Positions 38,449-48,088 of a stretch of 64,000 bases of DNA are shown piece after piece. Under the pieces are notes generated by a model. The model saw only the letters and a program-made list of their open reading frames with translations. It searched no databases and was not told the origin of the DNA. Source of the DNA: Lactiplantibacillus plantarum (lineage in GTDB: Bacteria; Bacillota; Bacilli; Lactobacillales; Lactobacillaceae); assembly GCF_014131735.1 (NCBI RefSeq), contig NZ_CP039121.1, positions 1,178,001 through 1,242,000 on the forward strand. Direction: 5' to 3'. A program made the translations under genes and the position numbers. The number at the start of each line of letters is the position of its first letter. The stretch's first letter is position 1.

Positions 38449-38492
38449 AATAAAACAGACGGCGAGTGCGAATACTCGACGTCTGTTTTATT
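38449..38492 (+). terminator. Terminator of opp operon
   Basis: 13-bp outer stem (38449-38461 with 38480-38492) plus inner CGAGT/ACTCG, T-rich right arm. Confidence 0.8.
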
Positions 38493-38767
38493 ATTCAGTA
38501 GAATATTTAATTAACTGTTTAGATAAGTTTATTAATTAATAACCATTATAATTAACTCATGTTAACTTGACATATAAATTTAATATGTAAAAAATATTGA
38601 TGGAATCAATTGTCAAAAAGCCGATTAAATCGGGGATAGACGGCTATTTTTGACCAGCTAAACTGTGACCGGTAGTCAAAGTTATTTGTGTAAATTTTGT
38701 AATTATGCAATAATAATATTGTTAATAAAGTTTGTTAACAAATATAACTATTCGTCTTAATAATTGA

Positions 38768-38910
38768 TTCGCACCATTTTTAAAAAAATATTGCGAATTG
38801 ATCCTGTTAATCAATATTTTGATACGATTCGTCATGCGCTCGATAACCGTATCCTGACGACTCAATTAAGTCAACGTTCACTCGCAATATTTTTTTAAAA
38901 ATCATGCGAA
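38768..38910. repeat. 143-bp inverted-repeat element (MITE- or ncRNA-like)
   Basis: Ends are 29-nt inverted repeats (38768-38796 and 38882-38910), of which 21 inner bases (38776-38796 and 38882-38902) match perfectly and the outer 8 with two mismatches. The core has nested short hairpins (38797-38815, and GATACG/CGTATC). No frame encodes a protein. No clear target-site duplication was seen. Confidence 0.7.
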
Positions 38911-38975
38911 GGGACAATGGCTTGTTTTGAACGGTTAATGAAAAAAGTACAAATTTCGGGAAGGATGCTGTTAGT

Positions 38976-39365
38976 ATGCAACAACCAATTAATTATATTA
39001 TGAATATCATGCACCTTGAACGGGACTTAAAACGACTTACGTCGAACTGGTCGTCCGCCACAGGGCTTAGTTTGAACGAGTTACGGATCTTAGTTTATGT
39101 CGAACAACATCCTGGTATCCAGATTGGTGATGTGGCAAATGCGTTGAATGTGGCGAAAGCCTCGTTGGCACAAAATATTGGCACCTTGATAACCCAAGGA
39201 TGGTTGAAAAGTCAACCAATTAAACAAGACCGGCGTTTACGGGTCTTAACGCTTACGAAGGCTGGTCAGGATCGAATGAAGGATGTTGATGCACAATTGA
39301 CTAAATCACTTGACACGACACCAGCAACACAGTTAGCGGATCAATTATCAGCTTTGCAATTATAG
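38976..39365 (+). CDS. MarR-family transcriptional regulator
   Basis: 129 residues with winged-helix features: SLNELRILVYVEQHPGIQ, then IGDVANALNVAKASLAQNIGTL (recognition helix) and a wing with KQDRRLRVLTLTKAG. The second MarR protein of the window. AAGGA lies about 8 bases ahead. It stands alone, 66 bases after the inverted-repeat element, and ends in its own terminator. Target unknown. Confidence 0.78.
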   Translation: MQQPINYIMNIMHLERDLKRLTSNWSSATGLSLNELRILVYVEQHPGIQIGDVANALNVAKASLAQNIGTLITQGWLKSQPIKQDRRLRVLTLTKAGQDRMKDVDAQLTKSLDTTPATQLADQLSALQL

Positions 39366-39410
39366 GCAGATGTACACGTTCACGGATATTAAGTGAAGTA
39401 ATATCCTTAA

Positions 39411-39452
39411 CGCGGGATAAAGGGGAGACTCTTTGTCCCGCGCTTTTGTTTT
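39411..39452 (+). terminator. Terminator after MarR gene
   Basis: CGCGGGA pairs with TCCCGCG (39411-39441) with inner AAAG/CTTT, then TTTTGTTTT. Confidence 0.8.
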
Positions 39453-39549
39453 AGCACTTAATAGTGGGGAGCATTATAGGTTAACAATTACTTTGTTTAG
39501 TTTACTCTAGGTTAAGTAATTTAAACTTAATAAGATTGATTGAGGTGTA

Positions 39550-40110
39550 ATGGAGCGTATGCATTATAATGTTGAACCGCTAAGAACGGACCAAGAAATC
39601 GATGATTTTTTATGGGCTGTTTCACAAGCGCGTTATGGGGAGCGTAATCGCATGATTGTTTTGGTTGGAATTAACACGGGATTACGAATGAGTGATATTT
39701 TACGACTGAAGGTTGGGCAAGTACGTGGCAAAGATCGTGTTATGATCATGGAACAAAAAACGGGCAAGAAGCGCTGGTTGTTTTTGAAAAACCTCAAAAC
39801 GGAATTAGCCCACTTTACGCGGTATCGGGGGGCAAATGAACCGTTATTCTGTAGTGGTCGGGGCGGAGCTTTAACCGTTAATGGTGTCTATCGAGTCTTT
39901 CAGACGGCCGGTGAGTACCTGGAGCGGGATGATATTGGTACGCACACGTTGCGCAAGACATTTGGCTATCATTATTATCAAAAGACTCGTGACATTGCCG
40001 GATTGATGATGATTTTCAATCATTCGAGCGAGCAGGTGACAAAACGCTATATTGGCATTGAGCGTGATAATTTGGAACGACAATTATGGGACTTTAAATT
40101 AGGCGTTTAA
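39550..40110 (+). CDS. Short tyrosine recombinase (integrase/Xer-like)
   Basis: 186-residue catalytic domain of the tyrosine recombinase family. The catalytic residues are visible: Arg in GINTGLRMSDILRL (about 45), the HxxR box HTLRKTF (about 142), a His in FNHSS (about 161) and the nucleophile Tyr in TKRYIGI (about 172). The N-terminal SAM-like core-binding domain of XerC/D and phage integrases is absent. No phage genes, att repeats or tRNA are near. ATG at 39550 has GAGGTG only a few bases ahead; ATG at 39559 is possible. Confidence 0.8.
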   Translation: MERMHYNVEPLRTDQEIDDFLWAVSQARYGERNRMIVLVGINTGLRMSDILRLKVGQVRGKDRVMIMEQKTGKKRWLFLKNLKTELAHFTRYRGANEPLFCSGRGGALTVNGVYRVFQTAGEYLERDDIGTHTLRKTFGYHYYQKTRDIAGLMMIFNHSSEQVTKRYIGIERDNLERQLWDFKLGV

Positions 40111-40171
40111 TTATGGCAGAGACGCGGGCTATTCATAGCGACTCAATGAGGATTTGAGGTAGGCACAAAAA

Positions 40172-40211
40172 AGAGCCAGAAGTGTAAACGATTGTTTACG
40201 CTTCTGGCTCT
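40172..40211 (-). terminator. Terminator of clpE
   Basis: 18-bp stem (40172-40189 with 40194-40211, one G-U pair) and minus-strand T-run of six. Confidence 0.85.
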
Positions 40212-40224
40212 AAATTTAATTATC

Positions 40225-42444
40225 TTATTCGGACTTCGTCTCAGCCGCCAAAACAATCTTGCCGTCTTCAACTTTTGCAACCATGTTCTTAACGTCGCCG
40301 TGGTCCAAATAGAAATCGGCGATGCGATCTTCGATTTGTTCCTGGATAACACGCCGGAGTGGGCGAGCCCCCATCTGAGGGTTGTAACCTAGTTCAACGA
40401 GTTTTTCCTCGACAGGTTCTGTGACGTGGACGTGTAAGCCTTGGTTAGCTAACATGCCGTTGACATCTTCGATCATCAAACCAACAATTTTCATCAAGTT
40501 TTCCTTAGATAAAGCGTTGAATTGAATGATGTCATCGAACCGGTTTAAGAATTCTGGCTTGAAGTAGTCCGTCAACCGGCTAGTGATATCGTGCGTCTTG
40601 CCTTCAGCAGCGGCACCAAAACCGACATTAGCTTCACTGTCGCCAGTCCCAGCGTTGGAAGTCATGATGATGATCGTATCTTTGAAGCTGACAGTCCGAC
40701 CTTGTGAGTCGGTCAGCCGGCCATCATCGAGGATTTGCAAGAACATGTGCATGACATCCGGATGAGCCTTTTCAACTTCGTCTAGTAAGACTAGGCTATA
40801 TGGATGACGACGAACCTGTTCAGTTAACTGACCGGCTTCTTCATAGCCGACATAGCCAGGCGGTGAACCGATCAACTTAGCCACTGAATGTGGTTCCATG
40901 TATTCACTCATGTCAAACCGAATCATGGCATCTTGAGAACCAAACAGTTCCTTAGCAAGTTGTTTAGCCAATTCAGTTTTACCAACCCCGGTTGGGCCGA
41001 CAAACATGAAGGAACCAATTGGCCGGCCAGTTCCGTTCAGACCGATTCGATTACGCCGGATGGCCCGGGCAACTGCTTCAACCGCTTGGTCTTGACCAAT
41101 AACCGTACTCTTAAGGTCGGGTGCTAAGGTCTTCATTTGAGCCTGTTCCTTAGCCTGCAAGTCACCAACTGGAATACTTGTCTTTTCTTCGACAATTTGT
41201 TCCATGTCCTTGACTGTTACAGTGGCAGTATCGTTATTAGGCTGGTCTGAACTTTCATCGGGCTTAGCTTTTTCTAACTTAGCAACTTGATCGCGATAGT
41301 AGGCGGCTTTTTCGTAGTCTTCCTTCTTCAAGGCGTCCTGTTTCTGCTTTTCCGCCTCGTCGATCTTTTCTTGAATCGTCTTTGGATCGACCGTCTTCAA
41401 CGTCAAGTTCTTACGTGAACCAGCTTCATCGAGTAAATCGATGGCCTTATCAGGTAAGAAACGATCTTGAATGTAACGATTTGACAACTTGACGGCTGCC
41501 ACAATGGCATCTTGATCGTATTTAACGTGATGATAGTCTTCGTACTTCTTCTGAATGCCTTCGAGAATCTTGATAGATTCTTCCACGCTCGGTTCGTTGA
41601 CCGTGACCGGTTGGAACCGGCGAGCGAGGGCGGCATCCTTTTCGATGTCACGGTATTCGTTTAATGTCGTGGCCCCAACTAATTGGAAATCACCACGGGC
41701 AAGGGCGGGTTTCAGGACGTTCCCAGCATCCATACCACCTTCAGCATTACCGGCACCCATGATTTCATGGATTTCGTCAATGAAGAGGATGATATTCGGA
41801 TTGCTTTGAACTTCCTTCATTAATTGTTGCATTCGTTGTTCAAATTGACCTCGAATACCGGTACCTTGAACAAGGGAAGCCACGTCCAAACGAATAATTT
41901 CTTTATCTAACAGTTTTTGTGGAACTTGACCAGAAACGATTTTCTGTGCTAGTCCTTCCACGACCGCCGTTTTACCAACCCCAGCTTCACCAATTAAAAC
42001 GGGGTTATTCTTGGTCCGGCGATTCAAAATCTCGATAACCCGATTAATTTCGGTATCGCGACCAATCACTGGATCGATTTTGCCCTGTTTAGCTTGCGCT
42101 GTTAAGTTGAAGCCGTATTGGCCAAGGAGGCCACCGCCGTTGTTATTGCCACGACGATTGCCGCCATTAGGACCAGCTGGCTGGGTCGGTGGGGTCTGTT
42201 GTTGCCGGTAAGCGTTATTAGGATCAACGCCACCCTGCATTGCACGGAAAATGTCGTCAAGACCACCAAAACCGAATGGATCTTGTGCCATATCAGCACC
42301 TCCAACTCCGTTATTTGGTTGCTGTTCCTGATTCTTTAGCAGTTGATAGCAATTTTGACAAAGGTTGATTTGTCGCCGCTGACCGTTGACGCTCGTATAT
42401 AAATGGATCGTCGCTTCGTTCTTATGGCAATTGTCACAAAGCAT
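40225..42444 (-). CDS. clpE: ATP-dependent Clp protease ATPase ClpE
   Basis: 739-residue AAA+ unfoldase, partner of ClpP. A zinc-finger N-terminus (CDNCHK ... CQNC) marks ClpE and not ClpC. The first AAA domain has GEAGVGKT and DEIHEIMG; the linker has [19 protein letters not shown] (UVR-like); the second AAA domain has [12 protein letters not shown]. Start 42444 gives the zinc finger directly and AAAGGTG upstream; the longer frame adds a segment lacking a ribosome site. A CtsR-controlled promoter lies upstream. Confidence 0.95.
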   Translation of the reverse strand: MLCDNCHKNEATIHLYTSVNGQRRQINLCQNCYQLLKNQEQQPNNGVGGADMAQDPFGFGGLDDIFRAMQGGVDPNNAYRQQQTPPTQPAGPNGGNRRGNNNGGGLLGQYGFNLTAQAKQGKIDPVIGRDTEINRVIEILNRRTKNNPVLIGEAGVGKTAVVEGLAQKIVSGQVPQKLLDKEIIRLDVASLVQGTGIRGQFEQRMQQLMKEVQSNPNIILFIDEIHEIMGAGNAEGGMDAGNVLKPALARGDFQLVGATTLNEYRDIEKDAALARRFQPVTVNEPSVEESIKILEGIQKKYEDYHHVKYDQDAIVAAVKLSNRYIQDRFLPDKAIDLLDEAGSRKNLTLKTVDPKTIQEKIDEAEKQKQDALKKEDYEKAAYYRDQVAKLEKAKPDESSDQPNNDTATVTVKDMEQIVEEKTSIPVGDLQAKEQAQMKTLAPDLKSTVIGQDQAVEAVARAIRRNRIGLNGTGRPIGSFMFVGPTGVGKTELAKQLAKELFGSQDAMIRFDMSEYMEPHSVAKLIGSPPGYVGYEEAGQLTEQVRRHPYSLVLLDEVEKAHPDVMHMFLQILDDGRLTDSQGRTVSFKDTIIIMTSNAGTGDSEANVGFGAAAEGKTHDITSRLTDYFKPEFLNRFDDIIQFNALSKENLMKIVGLMIEDVNGMLANQGLHVHVTEPVEEKLVELGYNPQMGARPLRRVIQEQIEDRIADFYLDHGDVKNMVAKVEDGKIVLAAETKSE

Positions 42445-42518
42445 TATGCTGTCACACACCTTTCGCATCAGAAATATAACTAAATCGATTAGGATCATAG
42501 TTAAAGGTTCATCGGCTC

Positions 42519-42542
42519 TTTGACCTTTGTTGACCTTTGACT
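42519..42542 (-). promoter_or_regulatory. CtsR operator at clpE
   Basis: Three heptads TTTGACC (42519-42525), GTTGACC (42529-42535) and TTTGACT (42536-42542) on the plus strand, i.e. RGTCAAA direct repeats, just downstream of the -10. Confidence 0.85.
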
Positions 42543-42545
42543 ATT

Positions 42546-42573
42546 AGTATAGCGAATTTACGGACTGTTGCAA
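42546..42573 (-). promoter_or_regulatory. clpE promoter
   Basis: Minus strand: -35 TTGCAA (42568-42573), 16-base spacer, -10 TATACT (42546-42551). Confidence 0.7.
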
Positions 42574-42926
42574 GTGAAAAGCCTCAGGGTCAAAACTGGA
42601 CGTGCGGCCGGGATAATTCGCAATGGTTGATTGATTCAATTATTTCTGAATAGTCTGGATAGTCGCAACTCATAGCTTGTCATGTAACCGGATTCGTTGT
42701 ATATTAATTATCTGGTTAGGATAAGTGATGATGTAACTGTCTGTCTATATTATAGTACAAAGCGGTTTTTTTGCATGTATCGAGCCTGACCAGTTTTGAT
42801 GTTTGCAGCGCATCGTTTTTCATTGGTGACCGTCAACAGCCAGTGAGCGGCGGAGAACTTTGTTCGTAAATATCAGAATAATGATGCAGTAATGTGTCAA
42901 CCTAACTTTGAGGAGGCGGTAATTGT
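42574..42926. other. Intergenic region upstream of the small 42927 gene
   Basis: No gene or strong hairpin seen apart from a GAGGAGG ribosome site at its right end. Confidence 0.5.
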
Positions 42927-43124
42927 TTGGCAACGGATTATACCCAGTTAATGGAAGCGTTGCGTCATGGCGAACGCGACAGTTTTACCGTAACGCCGGA
43001 TGAATTTATGGCTTTTCACGACGCCTATATGAAGTATGAGTATCGTAAACGAGTCATTGGTACGGCGGACTTAGATGGCCGCATTGTTTACCATTTCGAG
43101 AAGGATGGTAAGACAACCAATTAA
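42927..43124 (+). CDS. Small conserved protein, 65 residues
   Basis: TTG start with GAGGAGG 10 bases ahead. MATDYTQLMEALRHGE begins a soluble protein with a helical first half and a C-terminal strand part (VIGTADLDGRIVYHFEKDG). It precedes ptsH by about 150 bases but a separate promoter stands between. Function unknown. Confidence 0.65.
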   Translation: MATDYTQLMEALRHGERDSFTVTPDEFMAFHDAYMKYEYRKRVIGTADLDGRIVYHFEKDGKTTN

Positions 43125-43148
43125 TAGGCCTAGCTTGAATGAAAGGGC

Positions 43149-43177
43149 TTGTATTTTAATTGGATAATTGCTATCAT
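43149..43177 (+). promoter_or_regulatory. ptsHI promoter candidate
   Basis: TTGTAT (43149-43154), 17-base spacer, TATCAT (43172-43177); about 97-base leader. Confidence 0.5.
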
Positions 43178-43273
43178 CATTATTAAGGGCTCTTGAGTAT
43201 ACGTGTTGGCGGCAACTCGAATTGACTCGGAACCAATTTTAAATTTATTTATCTTGAAGGAGATCGAATAGTT

Positions 43274-43540
43274 ATGGAAAAGAAAGAATTTCACGTTATC
43301 GCAGACACTGGTATCCACGCACGTCCCGCAACTTTATTGGTACAATCAGCAAGTAAGTTCAACTCAGAAATTACGTTGCAATACCAAGACAAGTCCGTTA
43401 ACTTAAAGTCCATCATGGGTGTTATGTCACTCGGTGTTGGTAAAGACGCTGACGTTACCATTTCTGCTGAAGGTGCCGACGAAGCCGACGCTATCGCAGC
43501 TTTAACTGAAACGATGAAGAAAGAAGGATTATCTGAATAA
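43274..43540 (+). CDS. ptsH: Phosphocarrier protein HPr
   Basis: 88-residue HPr. His15 lies in GIHARPAT, accepting phosphate from EI, and Ser46 in LKSIMGVMS, phosphorylated by HPr kinase for CcpA co-repression. This connects to the cre site on the gnt operon. AAGGAGA ahead of the start; overlaps ptsI by one base. Confidence 0.97.
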   Translation: MEKKEFHVIADTGIHARPATLLVQSASKFNSEITLQYQDKSVNLKSIMGVMSLGVGKDADVTISAEGADEADAIAALTETMKKEGLSE

Positions 43541-45270
43541 TGGCTGAAAAGGTACTAAAAGGAATTGCGGCCAGTGATGGTGTTGCAATTGCTAAGGCCT
43601 ATATGCTAGTTGATCCAGATTTATCATTCGAAAAGACAACAGTTTCCGATACGGATACTGAAGTTGCACGGTTACATGACGCTTTCGATGCTTCCAAGGC
43701 TGAACTAAAGGTCATTAAAGACAAAGCGGTTGAAAACTTGGGTGAAGAAGAAGCAGAAGTTTTTGAAGCTCATATCACCATTTTGTCTGACCCAGAAATG
43801 CTCGGACAAATTGAAGGTAAAATCAAGGATGATAAAGTCAATGCTGAAGAAGCTTTGAAGGAAGTTACTGATACTTTCATTTCAATGTTTGAAGCGATGA
43901 CGGATAATGCATATATGCAAGAACGAGCCGGTGATATTCGCGACGTAACGAAGCGGGTCTTAAGCCACTTGTTAGGGGTAACCTTACCAAGTCCAGCTTT
44001 AATTGACTCCGAAGTAATCGTGGTTGCCCACGATTTAACACCTAGTGATACAGCTCAACTTGATCGTAAGTATGTTAAGGGCTTCATTACTGACATTGGT
44101 GGTCGGACTAGTCATTCAGCCATCATGTCACGGACGCTTGAAATTCCAGCGGTCGTTGGATCTGAATCTGCCACGACTGATATCAAAGAAGGCGATACGG
44201 TCGTCTTGGATGGTATCAACGGTGACGCTTTAGTAGCCCCAACGGATGCTGAAGTTGCTGATTACCAACAAAAGGCTAAAGACTTTGTTGCGCAAAAGGC
44301 TGAATGGGCTAAGTTGAAGAACGAGGCCACCGTTTCTAAGGACGGCAAGCACTTTGAATTAGCTTCTAACATCGGGACACCTGACGATATGGATGGGGTT
44401 TTGGATGCTGGCTCTGAAGCCATTGGATTATTCCGTTCAGAATTCTTGTACATGAACAGTTCAGAATTACCTGACGAAGATACCCAATTCGAAGCTTACA
44501 AGAAGGTTGTCGAAGGGATGAACGGCAAACCCGTTATTGTTCGGACCATGGATATCGGTGGTGACAAGGAATTACCTTACTTGCCATTACCTGATGAAAT
44601 GAACCCATTCTTGGGTTATCGGGCTATTCGGATTTCCCTCGATCGTGATGACATCTTCCGGACCCAGTTACGTGCGTTATTACGTGCGTCACATTACGGT
44701 CAATTACGGATTATGTTCCCAATGATTGCAACGCTTGACGAATTCCGTAAAGCCAAAGCTATCTTTGAGGAAGAAAAAGCCAAGTTGGTTGCAGCTGGTA
44801 CGCCTGTTGCTGACGACATCAAGCTTGGTATCATGATTGAAATCCCAGCGGCAGCTATTTTAGCTGACCAGTTTGCTAAGGAAGTCGACTTCTTTAGTAT
44901 TGGGACTAACGACTTGATTCAATACTCATTTGCTGCTGATCGTGGTAACGAACAAGTGTCATACTTGTATCAACCATACAACCCATCGTTGTTGCGTTTG
45001 ATCAAGCATGTTATTGACGCTGCTCACGCGAACGGCCGCTTCACGGGTATGTGTGGTGAAGTTGCTGGGGATCAGATTGCGGTGCCATTATTGATGGGCT
45101 TAGGTTTGGATGAATTCTCAATGAGTTCAACTTCCGTGCTTAAGACACGTTCATTAATGAAGAAACTTGATACTAAGGAAATGGCTAAATTAGCTGATAA
45201 GGCACTTAACGAGTGTGTTACTAACGAAGAAGTCAAAGAATTAGTTGAAAAGAACGTCTTCGGTAAATAA
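43540..45270 (+). CDS. ptsI: Phosphoenolpyruvate-protein phosphotransferase (EI)
   Basis: 576-residue EI of the PTS. His192 in [12 protein letters not shown] carries the phosphate; the PEP-binding domain (REMDI-like, [31 protein letters not shown]) is intact. One-base TAATG overlap with ptsH. A terminator follows. Confidence 0.97.
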   Translation: MAEKVLKGIAASDGVAIAKAYMLVDPDLSFEKTTVSDTDTEVARLHDAFDASKAELKVIKDKAVENLGEEEAEVFEAHITILSDPEMLGQIEGKIKDDKVNAEEALKEVTDTFISMFEAMTDNAYMQERAGDIRDVTKRVLSHLLGVTLPSPALIDSEVIVVAHDLTPSDTAQLDRKYVKGFITDIGGRTSHSAIMSRTLEIPAVVGSESATTDIKEGDTVVLDGINGDALVAPTDAEVADYQQKAKDFVAQKAEWAKLKNEATVSKDGKHFELASNIGTPDDMDGVLDAGSEAIGLFRSEFLYMNSSELPDEDTQFEAYKKVVEGMNGKPVIVRTMDIGGDKELPYLPLPDEMNPFLGYRAIRISLDRDDIFRTQLRALLRASHYGQLRIMFPMIATLDEFRKAKAIFEEEKAKLVAAGTPVADDIKLGIMIEIPAAAILADQFAKEVDFFSIGTNDLIQYSFAADRGNEQVSYLYQPYNPSLLRLIKHVIDAAHANGRFTGMCGEVAGDQIAVPLLMGLGLDEFSMSSTSVLKTRSLMKKLDTKEMAKLADKALNECVTNEEVKELVEKNVFGK

Positions 45271-45282
45271 ACAATCAAACTA

Positions 45283-45312
45283 AGAGCAAATCTGCGGATT
45301 TGCTCTTTTTTT
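45283..45312 (+). terminator. Terminator of ptsHI
   Basis: 10-bp stem AGAGCAAATC/GATTTGCTCT (45283-45306) and T-run to 45312. Confidence 0.9.
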
Positions 45313-45662
45313 GTGGGTAAATGCGGGTCATTAACCAGTTGGTACTAGCCCCGGGTTTAGCACGACGGGGGAGTGGACTACCCGCACCGGTATGATGAGA
45401 GCTGGCACAGTGCATGACGCGAATTGACTGGACATTTAGGCATTGTGACAATTGTCCATAGTTGCGACCGCGCTAGTCAATGATGGACACAGGGCACATT
45501 GCTACTCGCTGTTGACGGTGAAGAGTTGGTGTAGTGGAAACGATGTAATGGCGGTGTTGAGTGATGCCTAGCGATTACAATTCATCATTTCGAATTCATT
45601 TTCTATAGGTGTAGCTGGTCAGATAGATTTTGTCATGAACTCTTAATTTATATTAAGATTAT
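45313..45662. other. Intergenic region without recognised gene
   Basis: About 350 bases between ptsI and the glycolipid operon; no coding frame or strong structure seen. Confidence 0.5.
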
Positions 45663-45691
45663 TTGCAACTCGGATATTTAACCAATATAAT
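45663..45691 (+). promoter_or_regulatory. Promoter of glycolipid/envelope operon
   Basis: TTGCAA (45663-45668), 17-base spacer, TATAAT (45686-45691). Confidence 0.75.
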
Positions 45692-45808
45692 GTTTATAAT
45701 ATAGGCATTAAGTCGAATTCGTGATGATCATGAAATAATGATCTAAGCGCGGTTAAGCAACATCGATTAGCAGCACGGTTAATTGATGGAAATAAGGGGA
45801 GAATCTAC

Positions 45809-46987
45809 GTGAATATCGGGATATTTACAGACACATACTATCCACAAGTGAGTGGGGTCGCAACGTCAATCAAAGTGTTACGCAATCAACTCGAACGGGC
45901 TGGTCATCAAGTCTATATCTTTACGACCACGGATCCCCATGTTGATAAGAATATTTATGAACGCAATATTTTTCGGTTTACGAGTATTCCATTTGTTTCG
46001 TTCACGGATCGGCGCATCGCCGTTCGCGGGCTTTTTAAGGCTTACCAGGTTGCTAAGGATCTTGGCCTGGATATTGTTCATACGCAGACAGAATTCTCCA
46101 TGGGGATGATTGGTAAGTTTGTTGCCAAACAATTAAAAGTCCCATGTATCCATACGTACCACACGATGTATGAGGATTATCTACATTATATTGCGAATGG
46201 TAAGTTGTTAAAGCCATACCACGTTAAGGAGGCCACACGGGCGTATTGTTATCATCTGAACGGGATTGTAGCACCAAGTGAGCGGGTTGCAAATACACTG
46301 ACGGGCTACGGCGTTAAAGCGCCAATTCGCATTATTCCGACTGGAATCGACATTAATCAGTACGAGCAGCAGTCGACGGTGGATTATCGGCAAAGACTCG
46401 GCTATCAGTCTGATACGCCAGTATTACTTTCCTTGAGTCGTTTGGCCTACGAGAAAAACATTCACGAAGTCATTGCAGCCCTACCGGCGATCTTAGAACA
46501 GGTGCCGAATGCCCAACTCCTGATTGTAGGTGATGGTCCGGCACGTGAAACACTGGAAAATCAGGTTCAAGACGCCGGCTTAACGGCGCACGTACAATTT
46601 ACCGGTGAAATTGATAATGATGAAGTTTATAACTATTACCAGATGGCTGACCTGTTCGTTTCGGCTTCGAACTCAGAATCACAGGGGCTGACGTACATTG
46701 AAGCAATGGCTGCGGGCCTTAAAACGGTAGTGGCTGCTAGTCCGTACACGGATCAATTACTTGATGATCCGTCACTGGGGACGACCTTTACAAGTGAGAC
46801 CGATCTGATCAAGGATGTTGTGCGTTATTTACAACATCCCAATACTTTTAACGATCCCAAGCCACGGCAGAAGAAGCTTTACCAAATTTCCGCAGAGTAT
46901 TTCGGCAAGCAAGTGATCAACTACTATCAAGACGTACAGCTGGCGTATTCTGAATCAGCGGATAAATCGGCGAATATTAGTAATTAA
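45809..46987 (+). CDS. Glycosyltransferase, probable glucosyl-diacylglycerol synthase (LafA-like)
   Basis: 392-residue GT4 glycosyltransferase, GT-B fold. N-terminus MNIGIFTDTYYPQVSGVATS is like monoglucosyl-diacylglycerol synthases. The C-terminal domain has SRLAYEKNIHEVI and the GT4 E-x7-E motif SASNSESQGLTYIEAMAAG. It should make the first glycolipid step for the lipoteichoic acid anchor. Followed by a second GT4 gene in the same direction (75 bases), a flippase-like gene and dacA. Confidence 0.8.
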   Translation: MNIGIFTDTYYPQVSGVATSIKVLRNQLERAGHQVYIFTTTDPHVDKNIYERNIFRFTSIPFVSFTDRRIAVRGLFKAYQVAKDLGLDIVHTQTEFSMGMIGKFVAKQLKVPCIHTYHTMYEDYLHYIANGKLLKPYHVKEATRAYCYHLNGIVAPSERVANTLTGYGVKAPIRIIPTGIDINQYEQQSTVDYRQRLGYQSDTPVLLSLSRLAYEKNIHEVIAALPAILEQVPNAQLLIVGDGPARETLENQVQDAGLTAHVQFTGEIDNDEVYNYYQMADLFVSASNSESQGLTYIEAMAAGLKTVVAASPYTDQLLDDPSLGTTFTSETDLIKDVVRYLQHPNTFNDPKPRQKKLYQISAEYFGKQVINYYQDVQLAYSESADKSANISN

Positions 46988-47062
46988 CGTGTGTCAAATC
47001 GTCAATGAGCACCGCCAAACCGGGGATGCTTATTCGACGTATGACGCGTAAGGGGACGAATT

Positions 47063-48085
47063 ATGTTAGACATTACCATGTTTTCAAAAGCTGACTCCGT
47101 CAAGGGTCAGGGAGTCGGCAGCGCCTATTTAGAATTGATGCGGTTGTTGCGGACCCATTGGCAGGATGAATTTAATATTAAAGTCAATCGATATGGGCGC
47201 TCCGCCGTTTCACATTACCATACGGTTAATCCAATGTTTTACCTGTCTACGTTTATGCCTAATCGAGGCCGTAAAATCGGTTACGTGCATTTCTTACCAG
47301 AGACGCTCGAGGGTAGCTTGAAGTTGCCACGACCATTCCAAATGATTTTCAATCGTTATTTAATCTCATTTTATAAGCGGATGGACCACATTGTGGTGGT
47401 GAACCCGACTTTCATTCCAAAATTGGAAGCATACCATATCAAAAGAGCAGATGTAACGTATATTCCGAATTTTGTCAGCAAACGTGAATTTTACGAAATG
47501 ACTAAGGCTAAACAGTTGCGCTTGCGCCAACAATACGGCTATGATCAAAATAAATTCATGATTATCGGGACCGGTCAGATTCAGGATCGGAAAGGTGTTC
47601 CTGATTTTATTACGCTTGCAAAGCAGAATCCAGATATCCAGTTTGTATGGGCCGGTGGGTTCTCGTTTGGCCGAATTACGGATGGTTATCAGGAGTTGAA
47701 GCAGGTGGTGGATAACCCGCCAGCTAATCTGTCGTTTCCAGGCATCGTTCCTCGTGAGAAATTGGTGGACTATTATAATATGGCGGATCTTTTCTTACTG
47801 CCTTCTTATAACGAGTTATTTCCGATGTCCGTGTTGGAAGCCTTCAGTTGTGGGACACCAGTATTGCTCCGGGATTTAGATTTGTACCGGGCAATCATTG
47901 ATGGCTACTATCAAGCAGCCAGTGATGTTGATGATATGCAACGACAGATCGACCAGTTACGCCATAATCCAGCCGGGTTGCAATTCTTGCATGACAAGGC
48001 GGTTTTGGCTGCTCAGGATTATTCGGAAGAGCGCCTTGCCAAAGTTTGGCATGATTTTTATTTGCAACAGGCAAAAGAGGGGTAG
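47063..48085 (+). CDS. Glycosyltransferase, probable second glycolipid transferase (LafB-like)
   Basis: 340-residue GT4 glycosyltransferase (GT-B), resembling CpoA/LafB type that adds a second sugar to monoglucosyl-diacylglycerol. Segments: GQGVGSAYLELMRLL near the N-terminus, then IGTGQIQDRKGVPDF and the E-x7-E region PSYNELFPMSVLEAFSCG. GGGGACG about 9 bases ahead of ATG. Which sugar is added is unknown from sequence. Confidence 0.78.
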   Translation: MLDITMFSKADSVKGQGVGSAYLELMRLLRTHWQDEFNIKVNRYGRSAVSHYHTVNPMFYLSTFMPNRGRKIGYVHFLPETLEGSLKLPRPFQMIFNRYLISFYKRMDHIVVVNPTFIPKLEAYHIKRADVTYIPNFVSKREFYEMTKAKQLRLRQQYGYDQNKFMIIGTGQIQDRKGVPDFITLAKQNPDIQFVWAGGFSFGRITDGYQELKQVVDNPPANLSFPGIVPREKLVDYYNMADLFLLPSYNELFPMSVLEAFSCGTPVLLRDLDLYRAIIDGYYQAASDVDDMQRQIDQLRHNPAGLQFLHDKAVLAAQDYSEERLAKVWHDFYLQQAKEG

Positions 48086-48088
48086 TCA

